From an uncultured Bacilli bacterium (lineage in GTDB: Bacteria > Bacillota_I > Bacilli_A > RF39 > UBA660), in the NCBI GenBank assembly GCA_944363755.1, contig CALVVC010000037.1, positions 1-9,420 on the forward strand: DNA of 9,420 nucleotides, read 5' to 3'. Positions within the stretch are counted from its first letter, which is position 1. Each line of letters begins with the position of its first letter. Below the pieces are notes generated by a model. That model worked only from the letters and a program-made list of their open reading frames with translations, was not told where the DNA came from and made no database searches. This document shows, piece after piece, positions 1 to 6,565 of this stretch. Both the position numbers and the translations under genes were made by a program.

Positions 1-197
1 AAGTATTAATTATTCCTACAGATGAATCTAATACTCCTATTAATCCTAGTTATACTACATATACAGTAAAGATGGGGGACAGCTTATGGAGTATTGCAAA
101 TCGTTTTGGAACTACTGTTGATACTATTAAGTCTTTAAATAATTTGACAAGTAATTTATTATCTATTGGACAAGTATTACAAATACCAAATATTTGA
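1..197 (+). CDS. LysM domain protein, C-terminal fragment (start outside window)
   Basis: The first complete codon is at 3 and the frame stays open to TGA at 195-197, giving 64 visible residues. The fragment opens with VLIIPT, the usual end of one LysM repeat, then a short Thr/Asn/Pro/Ser linker, then a full LysM module from about residue 20 ([18 protein letters not shown]) to QVLQIPNI at the C-terminus. LysM modules bind the GlcNAc backbone of peptidoglycan, so the protein is probably exported and wall-bound. At least two repeats were present, and the chain ends right after the last one. Any enzymatic domain would lie upstream, outside the window, so a hydrolase, a spore or coat protein or a simple binding protein cannot be told apart. 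No clear terminator follows. Confidence 0.85.
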   Translation, partial: VLIIPTDESNTPINPSYTTYTVKMGDSLWSIANRFGTTVDTIKSLNNLTSNLLSIGQVLQIPNI

Positions 198-218
198 TGT
201 AAAATCTAGTAAAAAGCA

Positions 219-253
219 TTGATTTACAAAGCCTTTCATGCTATCCTTAATAT
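219..253 (+). promoter_or_regulatory. Possible sigma-A promoter for hup
   Basis: TTGATT (219-224) is followed after 17 nt by TATCCT (242-247). An alternative reading pairs TTTACA (223-228) with TAATAT (248-253) over 19 nt. Neither pair is close to consensus, but a promoter is expected here because the HU gene stands alone between the LysM gene and its own terminator. The leader would be about 35-45 nt. Confidence 0.35.
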
Positions 254-293
254 GTAAGCAAGATAAATGCTTAAATTATAGGAGGTTTTAATA

Positions 294-566
294 ATGAAAA
301 AAGTTGAATTAGTAGAAGCTGTTGCAGAAAAAGCTGGATTAACTAAAGCTGATGCAACTCGTGCTATCGATGCATTTTGTGAAACTATTACTGAAACTTT
401 AGCTAAAGGAGATAAAATTCCACTAGTAGGATTTGGTACATTTAGTGTTTCAGAAAGAGCTGCTCGTGAAGGACGTAATCCTAGAACTGGTGCAACTGTT
501 CAAATTGCAGCAAGAAAGGTTGTTTCATTTAAAGCAGGTGCTGCTCTTAAAGATGCAGTAAACTAA
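294..566 (+). CDS. hup: Histone-like DNA-binding protein HU
   Basis: This 90-aa protein has the full length and fold pattern of HU, the dimeric nucleoid protein that bends DNA without strong sequence preference. The N-terminal helical dimerisation half is residues 1-40. The beta-arm signature starts at GFGTF (46-50) and runs to RNPRTG (61-66), where Pro63 is the residue that intercalates into DNA in the family. The C-terminal helix covers 81-90. The start is the ATG at 294, behind a strong AGGAGGT site (280-286) with 7 nt spacing. The gene is monocistronic, with a probable promoter upstream and a hairpin terminator downstream. Its codons differ from its neighbours: Arg is often CGT and Ala GCT, whereas nearby genes use almost only AGA for Arg. 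This fits a highly expressed gene rather than transfer. HU and IHF subunits resemble each other, but a single gene in a Bacillota context makes HU the better call. Confidence 0.96.
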   Translation: MKKVELVEAVAEKAGLTKADATRAIDAFCETITETLAKGDKIPLVGFGTFSVSERAAREGRNPRTGATVQIAARKVVSFKAGAALKDAVN

Positions 567-567
567 G

Positions 568-595
568 AAAAGGCCAGTAATGGCTTTTTTCTTTT
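568..595 (+). terminator. Rho-independent terminator after hup
   Basis: The stem AAAAGGCCA (568-576) pairs with TGGCTTTTT (581-589) around a GTAA tetraloop, with one G-U pair, and runs into a T-rich tail to 595. It begins one base after the hup stop codon. Confidence 0.85.
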
Positions 596-610
596 GCTTA
601 GGTTTATATA

Positions 611-639
611 TTTAAAAAAGATAAATTAAATGGTACAAT
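611..639 (+). promoter_or_regulatory. Probable promoter of the cca-dnaD-nth operon
   Basis: TTTAAA (611-616), 17 nt, then TACAAT (634-639), preceded by TGG (631-633), which gives an extended -10 element. It lies between the hup terminator and cca and would give a leader of about 28 nt before the ATG at 674. Confidence 0.5.
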
Positions 640-653
640 ATATATAAATAAAT

Positions 654-666
654 AGAAAGTAGTGAT
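654..666 (+). promoter_or_regulatory. Ribosome binding site that decides the cca start
   Basis: AGAAAGTAGTGAT is close to the extended Shine-Dalgarno sequence AGAAAGGAGGTGAT. It lies 7 nt before the ATG at 674 and overlaps the in-frame GTG at 662, which argues against that GTG as the start. Confidence 0.6.
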
Positions 667-673
667 ATATATA

Positions 674-1813
674 ATGTTGGATACAGCTTTAAAAGTTATA
701 AATATTATTGAAGATAATTCTTATGAAGCTTATATTGTAGGGGGATTTGTCCGTGACTATATAATGGGTATTAAATCTAATGATGTAGATATTACTACTA
801 ATGCAAAACCAAAGGATTTAATTAAGATATTTCCTAATGCAAATATAGATAATGAAGTCTATGGAAGTGTTGTTATTTATTTTAATAATATTAGATTTGA
901 AATAACTACTTATAGAGATGATGGAGTGTACTTTGATAATAGACATCCTGATACTATTAATTATGTTAATGAGTTAAAGATTGATCTTAAAAGAAGAGAT
1001 TTTACTATTAATACGATTTGTATAGATAAAAATGGTGATATTGTTGATTTACTTAATAGTAGAAGTGATATTAATGCTAGGATAATTAGAACTGTTATTG
1101 ATCCGTTAGAGTCATTTAAAATAGATTCTCTTAGGATATTAAGAGCGATTAGATTTGCTACTACTCTTAATTTTGAACTTGATAAAGAAGTAAAAGAAGC
1201 GATTATACAGTCTAGATATTTACTTAAAGATTTATCTATTAATAGAAAAAAAAGTGAATTAGATAAGATTTTTAGTAGTCCTAATATAGAAGTGGGAATT
1301 AAGCTAATAAAAGAGTTGGGGTTAGTTGATGTTTTATATTTAGATAATATTAATAAAATAAAACCTTGTAGTCAGGTAATAGGTATATGGACTGTTTTAA
1401 ATGTTGATAGAATCTATCCTTTTACTAGAAATGAATTAAATTTAATGAAAGATATAAGAGAGTCTATTAAGAATAATCCACTTGCTTTTACAACTTTATA
1501 TTATTATGATTTATATCCTTGTACAGTAGCAGGAGAAATTCTTTCTATTCCTAAGAAGGATATTATGGATAATTATAGGGATATGCCTATTCATAAGAGA
1601 AGTGATATAGTTATAGATAGTTATGATTTAATTAATTATTTAAAGATAGAAGATGGACCTATTATTAGTAAGTTATGGAAAGACTTAGAGATTAAGTTGT
1701 TAAATTTAGAAGTTAATAATAGTAAAGAAGAGCTTTTAAATCTTGCTAAAAAGATATATACTAGTAGTAATTTAGTTAAGGAGGATGCTAATGAAACAAA
1801 AACAACTGGTTAG
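674..1813 (+). CDS. cca: CCA tRNA nucleotidyltransferase (class II)
   Basis: This 379-aa enzyme adds or repairs the 3' CCA of tRNAs using CTP and ATP in the cytoplasm. The class II poly(A) polymerase/CCA fold is clear. Motif A is VGGFVRD (22-28), followed by the metal-binding pair Asp37 and Asp39 in SNDVDI. The flexible-loop region EITTYRDDGVYFDNRHPD (76-93) is intact, which favours full CCA addition over CC-only. RRDFTIN (107-113) is motif C. The nucleotide-selecting motif D is at 150-161, ending RILRAIRF, and SINRKKSEL (188-196) resembles motif E. In motif D the usual Glu-Asp-x-x-Arg reads Ile150-Asp151-Ser-Leu-Arg154, so the first acidic residue is missing. I chose ATG 674 over GTG 662 because of the ribosome binding site position. 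The gene is first in an operon, and its last 23 nt overlap dnaD. Length fits Bacillus-type enzymes (about 400 aa). Confidence 0.93.
   Translation: MLDTALKVINIIEDNSYEAYIVGGFVRDYIMGIKSNDVDITTNAKPKDLIKIFPNANIDNEVYGSVVIYFNNIRFEITTYRDDGVYFDNRHPDTINYVNELKIDLKRRDFTINTICIDKNGDIVDLLNSRSDINARIIRTVIDPLESFKIDSLRILRAIRFATTLNFELDKEVKEAIIQSRYLLKDLSINRKKSELDKIFSSPNIEVGIKLIKELGLVDVLYLDNINKIKPCSQVIGIWTVLNVDRIYPFTRNELNLMKDIRESIKNNPLAFTTLYYYDLYPCTVAGEILSIPKKDIMDNYRDMPIHKRSDIVIDSYDLINYLKIEDGPIISKLWKDLEIKLLNLEVNNSKEELLNLAKKIYTSSNLVKEDANETKTTG
1778..1785 (+). promoter_or_regulatory. Ribosome binding site of dnaD inside cca
   Basis: AAGGAGGA lies within the last codons of cca. It leaves 5 nt before ATG 1791 and covers the first base of the in-frame ATG at 1785, so 1791 is the likely start. 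Confidence 0.75.
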
Positions 1814-2453
1814 TTTATTAGAAAGTAAGAATATTATTATACCTCTTCTTTTTTTTAGAGAATATAAAAAATTAAATATTAATTTAGAGGAGTTTATATT
1901 TTTAATGTATTTAAAAGATAAAGGAAATACTTTTACTTTTGATCCTAAGAGTATGAGTGAAGAGTTAGGTCTTAGTATTAAAAATATATTAATTTTAATT
2001 TCTTCTCTTACTGATAAGAAGTTACTTATGATAGATACTTATAAAAATGATAAGGGAATAGGAGAAGAGAAGGTAGATATGTCTTTGTTCTATGAAAATA
2101 TAGCTTCTATAATTAGTGATGAAGTTATTAAAGATAATGAAAAAGAACTTGATATTAATATCTTTTCTACTATAGAAAAAGAATTTGGGAGAACTCTTAA
2201 TTCTAGTGAGATAGAATTTATTAAAGCTTGGTCTAGTAGTTTTGATAGTGGAGTTATTATTGAGGCTGTTAAAGAAGCGGTACTTAATGGGGTATCTAGT
2301 ATTAGATATATAGATAAGATTTTATATGATTGGGATAAAAAAGGTATTAAGACTAGTGATGATGTTAAGCATTACATTAATAATAAAGATATAAAAACTA
2401 AGGAACCTGTAGAGGTTTTTGATTATGATTGGTTTGATGATGAAGATGAATAA
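1791..2453 (+). CDS. dnaD: DnaD-like replication initiation / primosome protein
   Basis: This 220-aa protein matches DnaD of low-GC Bacillota, which acts with DnaA, DnaB and DnaI in loading the replicative helicase at oriC and in restart. Residues 1 to about 105 look like the N-terminal winged-helix oligomerisation domain (LNINLEEFIFLMYLKDKGN, 28-46). After a short charged linker, the C-terminal DnaD/DnaB DNA-binding domain runs from about 125 to 195. It contains FGRTLNSSEIEFIKAW (132-147) and the family's YxxxILxxW-type signature YIDKILYDW (173-181). The tail is strongly acidic and aromatic (FDYDWFDDEDE, 210-220). The start at 1791 sits behind a strong ribosome binding site. The gene overlaps cca by 23 nt and nth by a few codons, so translation is probably coupled. 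The dnaD-nth pair is the same as in Bacillus, which strengthens the call. A phage DnaD-like protein is much less likely here. Confidence 0.88.
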   Translation: MKQKQLVSLLESKNIIIPLLFFREYKKLNINLEEFIFLMYLKDKGNTFTFDPKSMSEELGLSIKNILILISSLTDKKLLMIDTYKNDKGIGEEKVDMSLFYENIASIISDEVIKDNEKELDINIFSTIEKEFGRTLNSSEIEFIKAWSSSFDSGVIIEAVKEAVLNGVSSIRYIDKILYDWDKKGIKTSDDVKHYINNKDIKTKEPVEVFDYDWFDDEDE

Positions 2454-3072
2454 AGTAGAAGTGATAGAAAAATGTTTAGATGATATGTTTAAAGATCCTA
2501 ACTGTGAACTTAATTATCATAACGATTATGAACTATTGATTGCTATTGTTCTTAGTGCTCAGACTACTGATAAGAGAGTTAATAATGTTACATCTATATT
2601 ATTTGATAGATATAAGAATTTAGAAGAGTTAAGTAATGCAGATATTAAAGATATTGAAAATATTTTAAGACCACTCGGTTCTTTTAGAAAAAAAGCTCTT
2701 TATGTTAAAGAGATTGCAAGAATATTATTATTAGATTATAATGGAAAAGTTCCTATTAAAAGGAAAGAATTAGAGGCAATGCCTGGAGTTGGAAGAAAGA
2801 CTGTTAATGTGTTTTTAGGAGAGTTTTATAATGTTCCTCTTATTGCTGTTGATACTCATGTAGAAAGGGTATCTAAGAGACTTGGTCTTGCTAAAGATGA
2901 TGATAGTGTTAGAGATGTAGAAGAGAAGTTAAAGAGAAAGTTTAAAAGAGATGTTTGGGCTAAAAGACATTTACAATTAGTTTTATTTGGAAGATACCAT
3001 TGTAAAGCTTTATCTCCTAATTGTGATATGTGTAAGTTAAAAGATATTTGTAAGTATAAGAAAAGAAGCTAG
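2446..3072 (+). CDS. nth: Endonuclease III (DNA glycosylase/AP lyase)
   Basis: This is a bifunctional base excision repair enzyme that removes oxidised pyrimidines and cleaves the abasic site. With start 2446 it has 208 aa, close to the family length of 210-220. The helix-hairpin-helix is at 112-119 (MPGVGRKT) with catalytic Lys118, and catalytic Asp136 lies in IAVDTHVERV. The 4Fe-4S ligands Cys186, Cys193, Cys196 and Cys202 follow the exact C-x6-C-x2-C-x5-C spacing. The start is uncertain. MNKVEVIEKCLDDMF aligns best with the family N-terminus and overlaps the dnaD stop by 8 nt. However, ATG 2425 has the better ribosome binding site (AGAGG, 2411-2415) and would add seven residues. A TTG at 2419 is also in frame. 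It is the last gene of the cca-dnaD-nth operon, and its stop codon lies within the downstream hairpin. Confidence 0.95.
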   Translation: MNKVEVIEKCLDDMFKDPNCELNYHNDYELLIAIVLSAQTTDKRVNNVTSILFDRYKNLEELSNADIKDIENILRPLGSFRKKALYVKEIARILLLDYNGKVPIKRKELEAMPGVGRKTVNVFLGEFYNVPLIAVDTHVERVSKRLGLAKDDDSVRDVEEKLKRKFKRDVWAKRHLQLVLFGRYHCKALSPNCDMCKLKDICKYKKRS

Positions 3073-3088
3073 TGTTAGCTTCTTTTTT
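3061..3088. terminator. Bidirectional terminator between nth and the PBP gene
   Basis: AAAAGAAGCTA (3061-3071) pairs with TAGCTTCTTTT (3076-3086) around a 4-nt loop. The plus strand continues the T run to 3088, and the minus strand ends in a U-rich run as well (CTTTTCTTA). The two convergent stop codons are only 14 nt apart, and the hairpin includes the nth stop, so one structure probably ends both transcripts. Confidence 0.8.
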
Positions 3089-5945
3089 AGGTTTCTGGAG
3101 GAGGAGTACCTTCTCCATCTTCTCCATCACTTGGAGGTGTAGTTCCTGTGACTGTTACTTTAATATTTCCTGTTTCCTTAGTTTCTCCATCGTATGTAAA
3201 TTTATATTTTAAGATATATGTTCCTGCTGTTTCTATTATACCTGATGATACATCAATGCTTGGAGAAATACTACTAACTCGCCAATTACTTGTTTTACTC
3301 GTTACATTTGTTGAGCCATTATAAACTGTAACATAATTTGTTATATCATTAATATTAAAAGTTGTTACATTGATTGTACTTGCTGTAATTCTTAAGTTAG
3401 CTTTTTCTTTTTCTAAGGTGTATGTAGCTGCTTCACTATTTAGTCCATCATATTTTTGGAATGTTGCAACTACTTTATATGTTCCATAAGGATTACTTGG
3501 GTTATTAATTGTATAACTTGTACTTGTAGTAAATCCTAATAGAGTGTTGTTAAAGTATACATTATATCCAAAGTCTCCATATGATGAGTCTGTATTACCT
3601 GGATTAACGGCATTCCATGATAGTTTAACATTTCCATTAGAATAGGTTGCAGTTAAACCAGTAGGTGTTTGTAAATTGCTTGTTTCAGCACTACCTTTAG
3701 GTTCGTGATCTTTTTTGAAATATTCATAAAGTATACTTCCTGAATATCCAGTTCCTGCTATTTTAGCTGTAGAACTTCCTGATACTAGTGGTACTCTAAC
3801 GACACTATCAGGCATTTTAAATTCTTCTTTATTATTTTCAAATACTTCATTAGCAATGGCAGTAAACAATCTATCACGTTGAATTGTTCCTTGTAAGTTA
3901 TGACAGTAGTAACCTTGGGAAACTGATTCTATTGTGGTATCTTTATAACCATACCACATAGCGATTGTTGTTTTAGTAGTATATCCTACAACCCATGAGT
4001 CTCTAATTGCATCATCTGCCATACCTAATTTTTTTCGATAGTTTTCATCAAAGTTAGTAGTACCAGTTTTCATGGCAACTCTATCCATCGCTCCACCACC
4101 TGTTATACTAGTGTCATCTAACATACTTGTAATCATATAGGCAGTAGAATCTTCCATGGCTTTAGTTTTTTTACTTTCATGGGTATATTCTTCACCTGTA
4201 TTAGTTAATATTATTTTATTAACAGAATATGGCTCATTATAATATCCTCCATTTGAGAAAGCAGAGTAGGCAGTGGCCATTTGTAATGGGTTAACTCCAT
4301 CAAATGCTCCTAAAGCGTGCGCTTCATGTATTTTACCATTATCTACTTCTGGCTCAATTCCTAGTTTTTCTACAAATTCAACTATGTTTTTATTATCTAC
4401 TTGTTGGAAAGCTTTTAAAGCTGGGATATTTCTTGAAAGTGATAAGGCTCTTCTTGTAGTCATATTACCCATAAATTTACCATCCCAGTTATTTATTTGT
4501 TGTCCTGTACTGTAAGAATATGGCTCATCAACAAACATTTTATAATTATCATTACCATCATTATAACCAAAAGTTGAAGCATTGTTATATTCTAATAATG
4601 GTCCATAATCAAATAATGGTTTAGCGGTAGAACCAGGTTGTCTTACCATATCAGTTGCATAGTTAAATTGATTAACACCAGTTTTATTTCTACCTGCACC
4701 TATGGCAAGTATTTTACCTGTTTCACTATCTAAGACAGCAACACCACTTTGAATAACATCATTTATCCAACTATAACTTTCTCCATTCATAACACGGTTT
4801 AAGCCATCTTGTTTTTCAGTATCTAAATTAGTATATATTTTCATAGGTACAACATAAGGATTTTGTCCAGTTTTTTCTTCGACTTCAGAAACTACTGTAT
4901 CAATATAACCTTGATATTCACTATTACCACTTGTATCTGCTGCTGCATTATAGTTAATAAGACTTTCAACACTTATAGAACTAGCAAGTTCTTTTTCTTC
5001 TTCTGTTATATAACCATGACGCTCCATTAAGTATAAAACAGTATCACGTCTTTTTGTTACAGCTTCTAAGTTTTCTTCTTCTACTGGTCTATAGGCATTA
5101 GGAGCTTGGAACATTCCTGCTATTAGAGATGCTTCAGCAAGATTTAAGTCTTTTATATCTTTATTAAAGTATACTCTTGCTGCTTGACTAACTCCAAAGA
5201 CGTTACCACCTAAGTTATGATTATTTACATAAAACTCTATTATCTGCTCTTTTGTATAATTTTTTTCTAGTTTAAATATAGATAAGTAAATATCTTGGAA
5301 CTTTCTAATAACTCCATCAAGTCCTGTAGCGATACTAGATGTTAAACTATTTTTAACAACTTGCATTGATAAAGTAGAAGCACCACCGGCATCAGAGTTT
5401 CCAAATATTTGACCAACGGATGCTCTTAAAAATCTTGGAGCATCAAAACCATTATGTTGGAAAAATCTTGAATCTTCTGTTGCAATAATTGCATCAACTA
5501 ATACTTCAGGTAATTCATCATAAGTTACTTTATCTCTCATTTCACTACCTAATTTAGCATATTCTTCATTATTTATATTATAAAGAATAGTTGGTTCATT
5601 ACTATCAAGTTTTTCAGCATCAAATTTAGGATTTGATGATAATGCTATATAAATCATAAAGACAATACCAAGTAGCATTACTAATATACCAAGAGATAGG
5701 ATAATAATTAAAATTGTATTAACTATTTTCTTTTTCTTTGGTTTATTTTTAACACTGTCTACTAATTTGGCAAGTCCTGCTATTATTAGTATTCCAACAC
5801 CCATAAAGACTGTGAATAATAATCCTAGGATGAAGTATCCTACAATCATTAATATTATAAATATACCTGCAAAAATTATAAATAAACTATTATTATTTTT
5901 AGATTTGCTAGTTCTTCTAGATTTACTATTCTTAGTTTTTGCCAT
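3087..5945 (-). CDS. Bifunctional class A penicillin-binding protein (PBP1/PonA type)
   Basis: This 952-aa membrane enzyme polymerises lipid II (glycosyltransferase, GT51) and cross-links peptidoglycan (transpeptidase). A basic cytoplasmic N-terminus (1-20, SKSRRTSKSK) is followed by a hydrophobic stretch at 21-62, long enough for two helices, a basic loop (66-73), and a further helix at about 74-101. GT51 spans about 115-320: ATEDSRFFQHNGFD (155-168) with catalytic Glu157, GGASTLSMQ (187-195), RKFQD (214-218) and IIEFYVN (235-241). The transpeptidase domain has all three motifs: Ser439-Thr-Ala-Lys442, Ser504-Arg-Asn506 and Lys626-Thr-Gly. An FN3-like domain (about 757-846, Trp777) and a second Ig-like beta domain (about 849-934) follow, then an acidic Gly/Pro-rich tail. 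The start at 5945 has GGAGGT 8 nt upstream. Its first 14 nt overlap recU, the ponA-recU arrangement of Bacillus. In the third GT51 motif Asp218 replaces the usual Glu. Confidence 0.95.
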   Translation of the reverse strand: MAKTKNSKSRRTSKSKNNNSLFIIFAGIFIILMIVGYFILGLLFTVFMGVGILIIAGLAKLVDSVKNKPKKKKIVNTILIIILSLGILVMLLGIVFMIYIALSSNPKFDAEKLDSNEPTILYNINNEEYAKLGSEMRDKVTYDELPEVLVDAIIATEDSRFFQHNGFDAPRFLRASVGQIFGNSDAGGASTLSMQVVKNSLTSSIATGLDGVIRKFQDIYLSIFKLEKNYTKEQIIEFYVNNHNLGGNVFGVSQAARVYFNKDIKDLNLAEASLIAGMFQAPNAYRPVEEENLEAVTKRRDTVLYLMERHGYITEEEKELASSISVESLINYNAAADTSGNSEYQGYIDTVVSEVEEKTGQNPYVVPMKIYTNLDTEKQDGLNRVMNGESYSWINDVIQSGVAVLDSETGKILAIGAGRNKTGVNQFNYATDMVRQPGSTAKPLFDYGPLLEYNNASTFGYNDGNDNYKMFVDEPYSYSTGQQINNWDGKFMGNMTTRRALSLSRNIPALKAFQQVDNKNIVEFVEKLGIEPEVDNGKIHEAHALGAFDGVNPLQMATAYSAFSNGGYYNEPYSVNKIILTNTGEEYTHESKKTKAMEDSTAYMITSMLDDTSITGGGAMDRVAMKTGTTNFDENYRKKLGMADDAIRDSWVVGYTTKTTIAMWYGYKDTTIESVSQGYYCHNLQGTIQRDRLFTAIANEVFENNKEEFKMPDSVVRVPLVSGSSTAKIAGTGYSGSILYEYFKKDHEPKGSAETSNLQTPTGLTATYSNGNVKLSWNAVNPGNTDSSYGDFGYNVYFNNTLLGFTTSTSYTINNPSNPYGTYKVVATFQKYDGLNSEAATYTLEKEKANLRITASTINVTTFNINDITNYVTVYNGSTNVTSKTSNWRVSSISPSIDVSSGIIETAGTYILKYKFTYDGETKETGNIKVTVTGTTPPSDGEDGEGTPPPET

Positions 5946-6513
5946 TCTCTTTTACCTCCAAAAAATCATTTACTACACTTAAGTAGTCAAGCCTAGGACG
6001 ATATTTCTCTTTTAATAAATATCCTTTCTTATTAAAATATTTTAATGGAATGGATTTTCTATTGTTTTTTTCTATAAAAGAAAAAAGGTCCTCTGCTTTT
6101 AATAGATATGTTTTATTAAGTACACTAAAACGTACAATTATAAAGCCGATTCCCCCATGATTTGTAATATTTTCTAGATGTTTTAACTGGTGTTTATGAA
6201 TATTTGCTAGTGGGAATGAAGTTTTATTCTTAGTCTCTTTAGCTTCAAAGTCAATATAATAACCTTTATAGATACCATTATAGTCAGTAGTTGATGGTTC
6301 CATATAGAAAGCTTCTTTAATAGTAGAGGTTCTATCTTTTCTAAAATCAACTTTAGTGACTTTTATAGGAGTTGGTTTTTTATATATGTATGCAATATCT
6401 TTATCTTTATAATAACTATTAGTTTCATTTATATCATCTTCTAGGGTCATACCACGATGTGAATAGTTAATTATTTGTTCATGACTTTTTTTTATCCCAG
6501 TAGGATAATTCAT
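5932..6513 (-). CDS. recU: Holliday junction resolvase RecU
   Basis: This 193-aa endonuclease cuts Holliday junctions during recombination and repair in low-GC Gram-positives, where it replaces RuvC. The family core is strongly conserved: RGMTLEDDINETN (20-32), IYKKPTPIKVTKVD (43-56), and the nuclease core from STTDYNGIYKG (74-84) to FEAKETKNKTSFPL (89-102). Asp77, Glu90 and Lys92 have the same spacing as the catalytic Asp88, Glu101 and Lys103 of Bacillus subtilis RecU. RPRLDYL (172-178) is the conserved C-terminal element. ATG 6513 is preferred over the in-frame GTG at 6522, because that GTG lies inside the AGGTGAT ribosome binding site. The gene overlaps the downstream PBP gene by 14 nt, as in the recU-ponA operon of Bacillus, linking recombination to wall synthesis by co-transcription only. 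Confidence 0.95.
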   Translation of the reverse strand: MNYPTGIKKSHEQIINYSHRGMTLEDDINETNSYYKDKDIAYIYKKPTPIKVTKVDFRKDRTSTIKEAFYMEPSTTDYNGIYKGYYIDFEAKETKNKTSFPLANIHKHQLKHLENITNHGGIGFIIVRFSVLNKTYLLKAEDLFSFIEKNNRKSIPLKYFNKKGYLLKEKYRPRLDYLSVVNDFLEVKENGKN

Positions 6514-6517
6514 CTTT

Positions 6518-6524
6518 ATCACCT
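6518..6524 (-). promoter_or_regulatory. Ribosome binding site that decides the recU start
   Basis: On the minus strand AGGTGAT lies 4 nt before ATG 6513. It contains the alternative GTG codon (6520-6522), which would therefore be masked by the ribosome binding site. Confidence 0.55.
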
Positions 6525-6530
6525 GTTAAC

Positions 6531-6559
6531 ATTATACTATATATTTTAATAAATATCTA
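6531..6559 (-). promoter_or_regulatory. Possible internal promoter for recU and the PBP gene
   Basis: On the minus strand TAGATA (6559-6554), 17 nt, then a perfect TATAAT (6536-6531). It lies in the 52-nt gap between the 264-aa gene and recU. Transcription would begin near 6524, right at the recU ribosome binding site, leaving a leader of only about 11 nt. That makes the promoter plausible but not certain. No terminator is visible in the gap, so read-through from upstream is also likely. Confidence 0.45.
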
Positions 6560-6565
6560 TAATTA

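Noticed and set aside
215..242. Inverted repeat AGCAT / ATGCT before hup as a terminator of the LysM gene
   Set aside because: The stem has only five pairs with an 18-nt loop and no T run. It is more likely chance, overlapping the promoter region.
662..673. GTG start adding four residues to the CCA enzyme
   Set aside because: The GTG is inside the ribosome binding site AGAAAGTAGTGAT, which is well placed for ATG 674.
4273..4515. 80-codon plus-strand open frame
   Set aside because: It lies wholly antisense to the transpeptidase region of the PBP gene, whose motifs are unmistakable, and has no ribosome binding site or family resemblance.
5767..5982. 71-codon plus-strand open frame
   Set aside because: It is antisense to the membrane segments of the PBP gene. 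Its hydrophobic look comes from the complement of Ile/Leu/Lys codons.
6514..6522. GTG start adding three residues to RecU
   Set aside because: It is part of the AGGTGAT ribosome binding site that serves ATG 6513.
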